DNA of 64,000 nucleotides from an uncultured Alcaligenaceae bacterium (GTDB lineage: Bacteria; Pseudomonadota; Gammaproteobacteria; Burkholderiales; Burkholderiaceae_B). The notes beneath the pieces are model-generated. The model was not told where the DNA came from, did not search any database, and worked only from the letters and a program-made list of their open reading frames with translations. Position 1 is the stretch's first letter; the number at the start of each line of letters is the position of its first letter. Both the position numbers and the translations under genes were made by a program. Shown piece after piece: positions 44,552-53,052 of the stretch. The DNA lies in assembly GCA_937995985.1 (NCBI GenBank), contig CALKIR010000060.1, forward strand, positions 100,350-164,349. The letters are read 5' to 3'.

Positions 44552-45316
44552 ATGTTTATCGATTCACACTGTCATATAGATTTTCCTCAATTACGCGATC
44601 AATTTACAGATGTGCTGGCTCGAATGCAGCATAACCAGGTGGAGCATGCCTTGGTTGTCAGTGTGGATATGGATGCCTGGCCTGCTTTGATTCAGTTAGT
44701 CGAGCAAAGCGATCAGTTAAGTGCGTCAATTGGGGTACATCCAGGGTATCAGGATGTCACTGAGCCTACAGCAGATGAGTTGATTCAATTGGCTCAACAT
44801 CCTAAAGTGGTAGCGATAGGAGAAACAGGTTTAGATTACTATCGACTTAGTGAGCCACTTGATTGGCAAAGAGAGCGTTTTGAGCGTCATTTGTGGGTCA
44901 GTCGCCAAACAGGTCTTCCTAGTATCATCCATACACGTTCTGCAGCCAAAGATACCTTGGCCATTATGCGAGCAGCCCAAGCACAAGAGGTGGGTGGCGT
45001 CATGCACTGCTTTACCGAAACAAAGGAGGTAGCCAAGGCTGCTATGGATATGAATTTTTATATCTCTTTTTCGGGTATTGTGACTTTTAAAAATGCGATT
45101 GAGCTCCAGGATGTCGCACGATATGTGCCCCTTGATAGAATGCTTATCGAAACCGACTCACCTTATCTTGCCCCTGTGCCTGTTCGGGGACAAACAAATG
45201 AGCCTGCTTATGTAAAATATGTTGCTGAGTGTATTGCTCAATTGAGAGGCGTAGCGCTCTCTACCATTGCTGAGGCCACCACACAAAACTTTTACAATCT
45301 ATTCAAAAAAGCTTAA
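44552..45316 (+). CDS. tatD: TatD family metal-dependent hydrolase
   Basis: A 254-residue TIM-barrel hydrolase of the TatD family, members of which are 3'-5' exonucleases. Metal ligands are visible in DSHCHIDF (N-terminus), GETGLDYYR, IIHTRSAAKD, VMHCFTE and ETDSPYLAPVP. It follows holB after 103 bases. In many proteobacteria a PilZ-domain gene lies between holB and tatD. It is absent here, and the 103-base gap shows no remnant of it. Confidence 0.93.
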   Translation: MFIDSHCHIDFPQLRDQFTDVLARMQHNQVEHALVVSVDMDAWPALIQLVEQSDQLSASIGVHPGYQDVTEPTADELIQLAQHPKVVAIGETGLDYYRLSEPLDWQRERFERHLWVSRQTGLPSIIHTRSAAKDTLAIMRAAQAQEVGGVMHCFTETKEVAKAAMDMNFYISFSGIVTFKNAIELQDVARYVPLDRMLIETDSPYLAPVPVRGQTNEPAYVKYVAECIAQLRGVALSTIAEATTQNFYNLFKKA

Positions 45317-45332
45317 TGCATAGAGGCTAGGC

Positions 45333-46097
45333 ATGTATTTATTTAATCAAATCAAGCAAGGTGTTGTGATCAGCTTATGCGGGCTAGTGTTGCAGACCGT
45401 AGCGTTCGCGCACAATCATGTAGCCGATAAACAATTCTGGAATGATGTATTAAATAATAGAGAGGGTGCTGTTGCACGCCAGTTGCACACAGGATTAGAT
45501 CCTAATATTAAAAGCCAAGAGGGGGAGCCAGCGGTGATGTGGGCCATTCAAAACCAATCTTGGGATGTTTATGATTTATTGATACAGGCGCCCAATTTTG
45601 ATCCTAATATTACTAATCATAATAATGAAACACCATTGATGTACTTGGCCATACTAGGAGAGCTGCCAAGGGCGCAGACGCTCTATGCTAAAGGGGCCAA
45701 AATTAACCGCTTGGGGTGGACTCCTTTGCATTATGCGGCATCAAAAGGGCAGGTAGAGTTTGCGCAGTGGTTGCTTGATGAAGGGGCCTTTGTACATGCG
45801 CCCGCACCGGATGGAACCACCCCTTTGATGATGGCAGCCTTTTCAGGTAATAAGGAAATGGTAGATATGTTGCTTGATGCCGGTGCGGACTTAAATGCGG
45901 TTAATCTTAATTATCATACAGCTATTGATTGGGCGCAGTCAGCCAAACATAGCAATCTGGCGCGTTATTTACAAGCATTACAGCAGGCACCTTTGGAGTC
46001 CTCATCAGCCCCACAGAAAGCACAGCACAAACCAGAAGACAGTACTGCTACAGTAGGGGGGAGCAGTAAATACTTTGACTTGCAACGGTTTGAATAG
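45333..46097 (+). CDS. Exported ankyrin-repeat protein
   Basis: The 254-residue protein has a signal peptide (about 1-26, cleavage after VAFA) and then about five ankyrin repeats (roughly 38-215), with clear units such as NNETPLMYLAILGELPRA, WTPLHYAASKGQVEFAQWLL and TTPLMMAAFSGNKEMVDMLL. The C-terminal tail is rich in Ser, Ala, Gln and Lys. It lies 16 bases after tatD and is probably cotranscribed. A periplasmic protein-binding role is likely, but no partner can be named. Its stop directly abuts the stop of the convergent ugpC gene. Confidence 0.85.
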   Translation: MYLFNQIKQGVVISLCGLVLQTVAFAHNHVADKQFWNDVLNNREGAVARQLHTGLDPNIKSQEGEPAVMWAIQNQSWDVYDLLIQAPNFDPNITNHNNETPLMYLAILGELPRAQTLYAKGAKINRLGWTPLHYAASKGQVEFAQWLLDEGAFVHAPAPDGTTPLMMAAFSGNKEMVDMLLDAGADLNAVNLNYHTAIDWAQSAKHSNLARYLQALQQAPLESSSAPQKAQHKPEDSTATVGGSSKYFDLQRFE

Positions 46098-47186
46098 TTA
46101 TTGAGCTGAAATACGGCGCTGAGTATATTTATCAAACCAATGTATTGGTTGATCCGCAGCCAGTCCAATTTGAATGGCCTCTCCTAACTCCAAGGGGTAT
46201 GGGGCTGTTTCTTCAATAGCACAGCGAATCACAATAGGATAATCTCCTAAACGGGTGTGAATGAGTTGCTCTGAGCCCAATATTTCTATCATTTCTACTG
46301 CTACTTCTATTCCTTTTTGATGGAGCTTGATATGCTCGGGACGGATGCCAAGAATGGCACTTTTATTTTTTAAGCACTCAGGGACTAAGTGAGCATCGAA
46401 GTAGAGTCTTTGCCCAGTACTTGCTTTGATCTCTTTATTTTCATTAATATCCACTGGCAGCAAATTCATTGGGGGAGAACCAATAAAACTTGCAACAAAA
46501 GTGCTGGCTGGAGTATTAAATACCTCGTCAGCGGTGCCAATTTGCTCTGCTACCCCTTTGTTCATCACTACCATACGTTGTGCCAGAGTCATCGCCTCGA
46601 CCTGATCATGCGTGACATAGAGGCTGGTAGTGCGTAAACGCTGATGGAGTTTTTGTATTTCTAAGCGCATTTGAACTCTTAACTTGGCGTCCAAATTAGA
46701 TAATGGCTCATCAAATAGAAATACTTTGGGCTCACGTACAATGGCACGACCCATTGCCACGCGCTGCCTTTGCCCACCAGAAAGCTCCCGTGGCCGACGA
46801 TCAAGCAAATGGCTTAATTCAAGTATTTTGGCGGCATTGTGGACGCGCTCTTTGATTTCAGCCTTAGGAAGTTTTTTTATTTTGAGCCCATAAGCCATGT
46901 TATCAAACACCTTCATATGAGGGTATAAGGCGTAATTTTGAAAGACCATAGCAATATCACGCTGCGCAGGTTCAAGCGTATTGACTCGACGATCGGCAAT
47001 ATAGATATCACCGCTGCTAATTTCCTCAAGCCCAGCCACCATGCGCAGTAAAGTGGATTTACCGCAGCCTGACGGGCCGACAATTACTACAAACTCACCG
47101 GCTTGGATAGACATAGAAAAGTCTTTGATAACTTCTATGTTGCCAGCATAGGTCTTACTGACCTGATCTAATACAACAGCAGCCAT
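46098..47186 (-). CDS. ugpC: sn-glycerol-3-phosphate ABC importer, ATP-binding subunit
   Basis: A 362-residue CUT1-family ATPase. Walker A is GPSGCGKS (37-44), the signature LSGGQ (135-139), Walker B ends in FLFDEP, and a C-terminal regulatory OB-type domain (about 245-355) is present. It energises the UgpAE permease. It is the last gene of ugpB-ugpA-ugpE-ugpC on the minus strand, the E. coli order. The phosphodiesterase gene ugpQ does not follow; the next gene is convergent. Confidence 0.9.
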   Translation of the reverse strand: MAAVVLDQVSKTYAGNIEVIKDFSMSIQAGEFVVIVGPSGCGKSTLLRMVAGLEEISSGDIYIADRRVNTLEPAQRDIAMVFQNYALYPHMKVFDNMAYGLKIKKLPKAEIKERVHNAAKILELSHLLDRRPRELSGGQRQRVAMGRAIVREPKVFLFDEPLSNLDAKLRVQMRLEIQKLHQRLRTTSLYVTHDQVEAMTLAQRMVVMNKGVAEQIGTADEVFNTPASTFVASFIGSPPMNLLPVDINENKEIKASTGQRLYFDAHLVPECLKNKSAILGIRPEHIKLHQKGIEVAVEMIEILGSEQLIHTRLGDYPIVIRCAIEETAPYPLELGEAIQIGLAADQPIHWFDKYTQRRISAQ

Positions 47187-47209
47187 AATAAGCGCATCCT
47201 TGTGATCAA

Positions 47210-48055
47210 TTATTTTTCTGAATCAATTAATCCTTTGACAAACCAACGCTGCATTAGCAATACCACAATGGCAGGAGGGAGCATAGCCAGCATGGCTGTA
47301 GCCATCACAATATTCCACTGCGTCACGCTATCACCCCCAGAAATTAAGCGTTTAATACCCACTACTATAGGGTACATATTTTCATTAGTAGTGATAATCA
47401 AGGGCCAAAGATATTGATTCCAACCGTATATAAATTGAATAACAAATAATGCGGCAATACTGGTTTTGGAAAGAGGGAGTAAAATATCTTTAAAAAAACG
47501 CATGGGGCTTGCACCATCGATGCGAGCTGCTTCTACAAGCTCATCGGGTACGGTCAGAAAAAATTGTCTAAACAAAAAAGTAGCCGTTGCAGAAGCAATC
47601 AAGGGCAAGGTTAGGCCCACATAGCTATTGAGTAAATTTAAATTTGCCACCACTTCATAAGTAGGGACAATACGCACTTCAACGGGCAGCATTAAAGTAA
47701 TAAAAATCAACCAAAAACAAAGCATTCGAAAAGGAAAGCGAAAATACACCACAGCAAAGGCTGAAATCATGGAAATGGCAATTTTTCCAATTGAAATTAC
47801 CAATGCCATAACCGTGCTGACCCAAAGCATCCTCCCTACAGGAGGCATGTTTTCCCCAGGCATACCAAAAAGAGCATGTTTGTAATTTTGCCAAAAATGG
47901 TCGCCTATCGCTAAAGACATTGGGGCACGCGCTACCTCAGCAGCCGTTTGTGTGGAAGCCACAAATGTGAGATATAAAGGAAAGGCAATGACCAAAACCC
48001 CTGCGATTAAAATCACATGACTAAAGAAATCAAGCCAAGGACGTCGTTCTACCAT
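47210..48055 (-). CDS. ugpE: sn-glycerol-3-phosphate ABC importer, permease subunit
   Basis: A 281-residue inner membrane permease with six hydrophobic segments. The coupling motif EAARIDGASPMRFFKDILLPLSK (EAA loop) contacts the ATPase, and the conserved VPDELVEAA precedes it. It is encoded 14 bases after ugpA and 23 bases before ugpC and should pair with UgpA as a heterodimer. Confidence 0.9.
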   Translation of the reverse strand: MVERRPWLDFFSHVILIAGVLVIAFPLYLTFVASTQTAAEVARAPMSLAIGDHFWQNYKHALFGMPGENMPPVGRMLWVSTVMALVISIGKIAISMISAFAVVYFRFPFRMLCFWLIFITLMLPVEVRIVPTYEVVANLNLLNSYVGLTLPLIASATATFLFRQFFLTVPDELVEAARIDGASPMRFFKDILLPLSKTSIAALFVIQFIYGWNQYLWPLIITTNENMYPIVVGIKRLISGGDSVTQWNIVMATAMLAMLPPAIVVLLMQRWFVKGLIDSEK

Positions 48056-48069
48056 GTGCTATGTTTCCC

Positions 48070-48951
48070 TTAATAATTGACGCGGCGATCAATGTATCGA
48101 AACTGAAATACAGTTAGAGCAATGACAATAAGCATTAAAATTACGGACTGTGCTGCTGAGGAGCCTAGATCTAAGCCCTTAAAGCCAGTGTTATAGACTT
48201 TATACACCAAAATAGCTGTACTATTTCCAGGTCCGCCTTGGGTTACTAAATCAATGATGGCAAAGGTGTCAAAAAATGCATAAATAATATTGACGACCAG
48301 TAAAAAGAAAGCGGTAGGGGAGAGCAAGGGAAATACTATAGACCAAAAACGCCGAAACGGGCCTGCCCCATCAATGGCCGCGGCCTCTATGAGAGAGCGT
48401 GGAATGGCTTGTAAGCCTGCTAAGAAAAATAAAAAATTATACGAAACCTGTTTCCAGACAGAGGCCAGCACCACCAAAATCATTGCATCATCAGCATCCA
48501 AGCGAGGATTCCAGCTCAGGCCTAGTTTGACCAACCAAACCGCGACCACGCCTACAGAAGGGGAAAACATGAATAGCCACAGGACTCCTGCTACTGCGGT
48601 AGCAACAGCATAAGGCCAAATAAGCAGTGTTTTATAAAACGTAGCGGCGCGTATGACACGATTTGCCATGAGCGCTAACAACAAGGAAAGACAGAGGCCT
48701 AATACGGCGACCCAAAAGGAAAAACGTGCGGTAACCCAGAATGATTGCCTATAGCTTCGATCTGCCCAAAGCTCTTGGAAGTTTTGTAGGCCTACAAAAG
48801 TTGAGTGCAAGCCAAAAGGATCGTCTAGATGAAAGGATTGCCATAGTGCTTGCCCTGCAGGCCAAAAAAAGAATACAACAGTAATCAAAAGCTGAGGTGC
48901 AAGTAGCAGATAAGGAAGGGTTTTATGCTGAAAGACAACACGTTTATCCAT
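48070..48951 (-). CDS. ugpA: sn-glycerol-3-phosphate ABC importer, permease subunit
   Basis: A 293-residue permease with six hydrophobic segments and the EAA loop (IPRSLIEAAAIDGAGPFRRF) near residues 180-200. It begins VVFQHKTLPYLLLAPQLL, as UgpA does. It is encoded 125 bases after ugpB, the only sizeable gap in this operon, and just before ugpE. Confidence 0.9.
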   Translation of the reverse strand: MDKRVVFQHKTLPYLLLAPQLLITVVFFFWPAGQALWQSFHLDDPFGLHSTFVGLQNFQELWADRSYRQSFWVTARFSFWVAVLGLCLSLLLALMANRVIRAATFYKTLLIWPYAVATAVAGVLWLFMFSPSVGVVAVWLVKLGLSWNPRLDADDAMILVVLASVWKQVSYNFLFFLAGLQAIPRSLIEAAAIDGAGPFRRFWSIVFPLLSPTAFFLLVVNIIYAFFDTFAIIDLVTQGGPGNSTAILVYKVYNTGFKGLDLGSSAAQSVILMLIVIALTVFQFRYIDRRVNY

Positions 48952-49076
48952 GATAGTGAGGCACTACAGAAATAGGAAGCAGAATAGAAAAAAATTCATG
49001 TGGGCAAGCATAGATATGCCTGCCCACATTGTTGATGCGTGCGTAAAGTTAAAAAAGAGTTAACGTGCCGAGCGGA

Positions 49077-50390
49077 TTAGTTGACGCTTTTTTGGAAGCG
49101 CGCTAACAGCTCATTGCCTCGTTTAATAATTTCCTGAATCCCTTCCTCTGCGGAGAGATTGCCTGCAAAAATCTCCTCCATAACCCCATCTTCTATGTCC
49201 CGAATTTGTGGCAAATACCCTAAACGTATGCCACGAGAGTGATCGGTGGTATGCGCATCAAGCTGCATGACAGAAATTTCTGTACCTGGATTATCTTCGT
49301 AGTAACCAGATTTTTTGGTTTGCTCATAGCCCCCTAAAGTAACCGGCACATACCCTGTTTCTTGATGCCATTTTGCAGACTGTTCTGGACTTGAAAGGAA
49401 TTTAAAAAACTGTGTGATGCCCTTGTAGGTGTCTTCAGGCTTATTAGCAAAAACCCATAAAGAAGCGCCGCCTATAATGGAGTTCTGGGGGGCTCCTTCT
49501 ACACCTTCATAGTAGGGCAGGGTAGTGGTGCCAAAATCAAACTCGCCTGTTTTGATGATGTTGGCACGGTTGCCGCTTGAACCCGTAAACATGCCGCATT
49601 TACCAGAGGTAAAGAGGGCATTGGGAGTATCGCCGCGTCCGCCATAGGTAAAAGTCCCTTCTTTAGACATATCCGCTAAGAAATTCAGATGGTCGATATA
49701 CAGTGGATGGTCCAATGCAAGACGCGCCTCTAAACCGCCAAAGCCGTTGTTTTCTGTTGCATAAGGAATATTATGCCAAGCAGAAAAGTTTTCCAATAAA
49801 ATCCAGGATGGCCAAGAAGTGGTGTAGCCACATTCATAACCTGCATCACGAATTTTTTTGGCGGCTGCAGCCAGCTCTTGCCAAGTCTTAGGTGGCTGCT
49901 CAGGATCTAGTCCAGCTGCCTTAAAGGCATCTTTGTTGTAGTACAAAACAGGGGTTGAGCTATTAAAGGGCATTGACACTAATTTGCCCTCATTGTCAGA
50001 GTAATACCCACCGACGGCCCCTAGAAATATCTCTGGATCAATGGGATCTCCCACTTTTTCTGACATCTCCTGTACCGGCTGAATGGCTCCTTTGGCGTGC
50101 ATCATGGTGGCCGTACCTACTTCAAAGACCTGCAGGATATCTGGGGCATTGCCTGCTCTGAAAGCGGCAATACCCGCATTCATTGATTCACCATAGTTGC
50201 CTTTGTAGCTTGGCTTGATCACATAATCCGATTGGCTGTCATTAAATTCTTGTACTAATTCATTGACTCGATCGCCCAGAGCCCCCTCCATAGAGTGCCA
50301 AAATACAATCTCGGTGGCTGCATGGGCAGCGCTCGCTGAGGCAAACAGCGTCGCCAAGGCAAAACTTAAGACTTTTATTCGCATGAGCAC
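49077..50390 (-). CDS. ugpB: sn-glycerol-3-phosphate ABC importer, periplasmic binding protein
   Basis: The 437-residue protein has a signal peptide cleaved after AHA (about residue 24) and a mature start ATEIVFWHSMEGALGDRVN typical of UgpB. The family 1 solute-binding fold includes YYNKDAFKAAGLDP and GGASLWVFANKPED. UgpB binds glycerol-3-phosphate and glycerophosphodiesters. It opens the operon, divergent from proC with 188 bases between starts. In E. coli the operon is under PhoB control; I did not find a convincing Pho box here. Confidence 0.92.
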   Translation of the reverse strand: MLMRIKVLSFALATLFASASAAHAATEIVFWHSMEGALGDRVNELVQEFNDSQSDYVIKPSYKGNYGESMNAGIAAFRAGNAPDILQVFEVGTATMMHAKGAIQPVQEMSEKVGDPIDPEIFLGAVGGYYSDNEGKLVSMPFNSSTPVLYYNKDAFKAAGLDPEQPPKTWQELAAAAKKIRDAGYECGYTTSWPSWILLENFSAWHNIPYATENNGFGGLEARLALDHPLYIDHLNFLADMSKEGTFTYGGRGDTPNALFTSGKCGMFTGSSGNRANIIKTGEFDFGTTTLPYYEGVEGAPQNSIIGGASLWVFANKPEDTYKGITQFFKFLSSPEQSAKWHQETGYVPVTLGGYEQTKKSGYYEDNPGTEISVMQLDAHTTDHSRGIRLGYLPQIRDIEDGVMEEIFAGNLSAEEGIQEIIKRGNELLARFQKSVN

Positions 50391-50500
50391 TCTCCTGTAT
50401 TGGTGCTAGGGTTGTCAGTGAAAATAAAAACATGGGATACTACCCAATCTTGGCCCTTAACTATAAGATAATTTCTTTACATTATTGTGAACATACCTTG

Positions 50501-50534
50501 TTTCCCTTATAAAGAGCAATAACCCTTAGGGAAA
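50501..50534. repeat. Inverted repeat between ugpB and proC
   Basis: The arms TTTCCCT (50501-50507) and AGGGAAA (50528-50534) are complementary, separated by 20 bases. CCCTTA also occurs three times in this spacer (near 50454, 50504 and 50523). It may be an operator for the ugp operon or for proC. The match is short and could be chance. Confidence 0.25.
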
Positions 50535-50578
50535 TCTAGCATGAATCCTGAGCAGTTTTATTGAGTGAAAGAGCATCC

Positions 50579-51439
50579 ATGGCAAATAATTTGAGATCCG
50601 AACCTTCGCAACAGACTCTTCGGGTTGCGTTTATTGGTGGCGGTAATATGGCCCAAGCCTTGGGGCTGGGTCTTGTTGGCAAAGAACTAAATGCTACTGA
50701 TGTATTGGTTATTGATCCCAGTCCCACTGCAGGCAAGGCCTGGCAGGATGTAGGGGTTTCCGTGCAGCAATCATCTACGCCTTTACTTTCTGACTATAAT
50801 GTATGGATATTTGCAGTAAAGCCCCAGCATCTAAAAGAGGTAGTACTCTCTTGTCGTCCTTATGTGCGTCACGATACTTTGGTATTGAGTGTGGCCGCGG
50901 GGATTCGTGCAACCGATATAGCACATTGGTTAGGTACGCCTGAGCAGCCTTTTCAGCGTGTGATACGGTGCATGCCCAATACTCCTGCCTTGATTCAACA
51001 AGGGGTAACCGGTATGTTCGCTTTGAGCGCGGTTCAAGAGGGGGAGCGCACAATTGCAACAGAGCTTTTAGAGCAGGTGGGCTCAGTAGTTTGGGTAAAG
51101 AATGATGAGGCACTGGATGCGGTCACTGCATTATCAGGTAGTGGTCCTGCTTATGTATTTTTGTTTCTAGAAGCACTGATTGAGGCAGGTATGGGTATGG
51201 GCTTGAGTGCACAGCAAGCGCGGGATTTAGCCCTGCAAACGGTATCTGGGGCGGCTACTTTAGCCGCTCAATCAGATTCCAGTATTGAACAATTACGTCA
51301 TAATGTGACCTCCGAAGGAGGGACCACTGCTGCCGCTCTTCAGGTATTGAATGATCATTCTTTTAAATCCATTGTGGCCCACGCTATGGGTGCGGCACAA
51401 CAACGTGCCCGTGAGATGGCTGATGAATTTTCCCAGTAG
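50579..51439 (+). CDS. proC: Pyrroline-5-carboxylate reductase
   Basis: ProC makes proline from pyrroline-5-carboxylate with NAD(P)H. The ATG at 50579 gives 286 residues; the frame is open to a TTG at 50561. The Rossmann motif is FIGGGNMAQALGLGL. Further marks are RCMPNTPALIQQGVTG, ALSGSGPAYVFLFLEAL and the C-terminal signature VTSEGGTTAAALQVL. It is followed by the queuosine-precursor transporter 21 bases later. Confidence 0.95.
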   Translation: MANNLRSEPSQQTLRVAFIGGGNMAQALGLGLVGKELNATDVLVIDPSPTAGKAWQDVGVSVQQSSTPLLSDYNVWIFAVKPQHLKEVVLSCRPYVRHDTLVLSVAAGIRATDIAHWLGTPEQPFQRVIRCMPNTPALIQQGVTGMFALSAVQEGERTIATELLEQVGSVVWVKNDEALDAVTALSGSGPAYVFLFLEALIEAGMGMGLSAQQARDLALQTVSGAATLAAQSDSSIEQLRHNVTSEGGTTAAALQVLNDHSFKSIVAHAMGAAQQRAREMADEFSQ

Positions 51440-51460
51440 TTTAGGACCTATTGTAATCTT

Positions 51461-52018
51461 ATGAGCAAATCTGTTTCTACTCGCTTTGACACCATGACCT
51501 GGCAACAATTGAGTATTGCCATTGGCTTTATGATTATGATTGTGGTGTCTTCTAATGTACTCGTGCAATACCCTATCAACAATTGGTTGACTTGGGGGGC
51601 TGTGACCTATCCTATTGCCTTTTTAGTTGCTGATTTATTAAATCGTCGCTTTGGCCCTGCTGCTGCACGACGCGTTGCTTATGTGGGTTTTGTCGCAGCC
51701 TTATTTATTTCTGCATGGTTGGCCTCGCCACGTATTGCTCTGGCTTCGGGTTCTGCATTTTTATTTGCTCAACTGTGCGATATCTATGTTTTTGACCGTT
51801 TGCGTTATCGGAGTTGGTGGCAGGCTCCCTTTGTCGGTGGGGTAGCAGGGGCGACTTTAGATACTTTTATTTTCTTTAGTGTCGCATTTGCTGGGACCGA
51901 TATGCCATGGCCTACGCTATTGGTGGGTGATTTAATAGTCAAATTAGCCCTTAATACGTTGATGCTAGCTCCGTTTCGTGCATTAATGTGGAACCTAGCC
52001 CGTCCTAGTGATTCATAA
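51461..52018 (+). CDS. yhhQ: Queuosine precursor transporter (YhhQ/VUT family)
   Basis: A 185-residue membrane protein with five to six hydrophobic segments and the family marks SSNVLVQYP, GAVTYPIAFLVADLLNRRFG and FAQLCDIYVFDRLR. E. coli YhhQ imports the 7-deazaguanine precursors preQ0/preQ1 used for the queuosine modification of tRNA. No queuosine synthesis gene is seen nearby. It lies just after proC. Confidence 0.88.
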   Translation: MSKSVSTRFDTMTWQQLSIAIGFMIMIVVSSNVLVQYPINNWLTWGAVTYPIAFLVADLLNRRFGPAAARRVAYVGFVAALFISAWLASPRIALASGSAFLFAQLCDIYVFDRLRYRSWWQAPFVGGVAGATLDTFIFFSVAFAGTDMPWPTLLVGDLIVKLALNTLMLAPFRALMWNLARPSDS

Positions 52019-52078
52019 GTGCACCTAGGATCAGTCCCAAGTGACAAATGTCTGCAATTTGGATCAGAATGTTAGGCT

Positions 52079-52092
52079 ATTGAGCGCTCAAT
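52079..52092. promoter_or_regulatory. 14-bp perfect palindrome upstream of livH
   Basis: ATTGAGCGCTCAAT is its own reverse complement and ends 33 bases before the livH ATG. It overlaps a possible -35 (TTGAGC at 52080) spaced 18 bases from TATATA (52104-52109). That promoter would give a very short leader, so its use is uncertain. The palindrome looks like an operator for a dimeric repressor or activator of the branched-chain amino acid transporter. Confidence 0.4.
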
Positions 52093-52125
52093 GACTCAAT
52101 AACTATATAAAACAAAAGGCTTAAA

Positions 52126-53052
52126 ATGGCAGATTTTCTTCCGCAGCTCTTTCAACAGCTGTTTAATGGCATTTCTTTAGGGGCCATTTACGCCCTAATA
52201 GCGATTGGCTATACCATGGTCTATGGCATCATTGGCATGATTAACTTCGCCCATGGCGAGGTTTATATGGTTGGGGCTTATGCTGGGTTAGTAACCCTAG
52301 CAGCAATTGGTACACAATCGGGGGTTCCCATTCCTATTATTATTGCACTGATGCTATTGGTCGCTGTAGCGGTAACAGCTGCTTATGGGTATGCTGTAGA
52401 GAAAATTGCCTATGCACCATTGCGGGGCAGCCCGCGCTTAGTGCCTCTGATCTCAGCTATTGGGATGTCTATTTTTTTGCAAAACTGGGTAGCCTTGGGT
52501 CAAGGGGCGCGGGACATGGCCGTTCCAGCTTTAATTACTGGCTCTTTGCGTATCCCTATAGGGGATTGGTTCCAATTTAACGCCGCCTATTCGCGCATTC
52601 TTATTATCGCGGTCACTGTAGTGCTCATGATCGCGTTGAGTTTATATATTAAATACTCTCGTATGGGGCGTGCATCACGAGCCAGCTCACAAGATTTAGG
52701 CATGGCTAACTTGCTAGGCATAGATACGAATCGAGTAATTTCCTTTACTTTTGTTGTCGGGGCGATGCTGGCTGCGGTTGGCGGGGTACTAATTGCTCTG
52801 GCTATTGGCAAATTAAACCCCTTTATTGGCTTTGTGGCTGGTATAAAGGCTTTTACTGCTGCGGTATTAGGGGGGATTGGAAGTATTCCTGGTGCAATGC
52901 TAGGAGGAGTGGTGTTAGGATTGGCTGAAACTTTTGCTGCTGCGTATATTTCTTCTCAGTACAAGGACATCGTGGCATTTTTATTACTGGTCTTAATTTT
53001 GCTCTTTCGTCCTACTGGTTTATTAGGTAAGCCTGAGGTGGAAAAAGTATGA
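52126..53052 (+). CDS. livH: Branched-chain amino acid ABC transporter permease LivH
   Basis: A 308-residue inner membrane permease of the HAAT family with about eight hydrophobic segments. Family marks: QLFNGISLGAIYALIAIGYTMVYG at the N-terminus, INFAHGEVYM, and GGIGSIPGAMLGGVVLG in the C-terminal half. It imports leucine, isoleucine, valine or related amino acids together with LivM. It overlaps livM by four bases. Confidence 0.93.
   Translation: MADFLPQLFQQLFNGISLGAIYALIAIGYTMVYGIIGMINFAHGEVYMVGAYAGLVTLAAIGTQSGVPIPIIIALMLLVAVAVTAAYGYAVEKIAYAPLRGSPRLVPLISAIGMSIFLQNWVALGQGARDMAVPALITGSLRIPIGDWFQFNAAYSRILIIAVTVVLMIALSLYIKYSRMGRASRASSQDLGMANLLGIDTNRVISFTFVVGAMLAAVGGVLIALAIGKLNPFIGFVAGIKAFTAAVLGGIGSIPGAMLGGVVLGLAETFAAAYISSQYKDIVAFLLLVLILLFRPTGLLGKPEVEKV

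Noticed and set aside
50391..50578. Pho box for the ugp operon
   Set aside because: No pair of CTGTCAT-like repeats with the proper spacing found; only a weak TTTCCCT/AGGGAAA inverted repeat.
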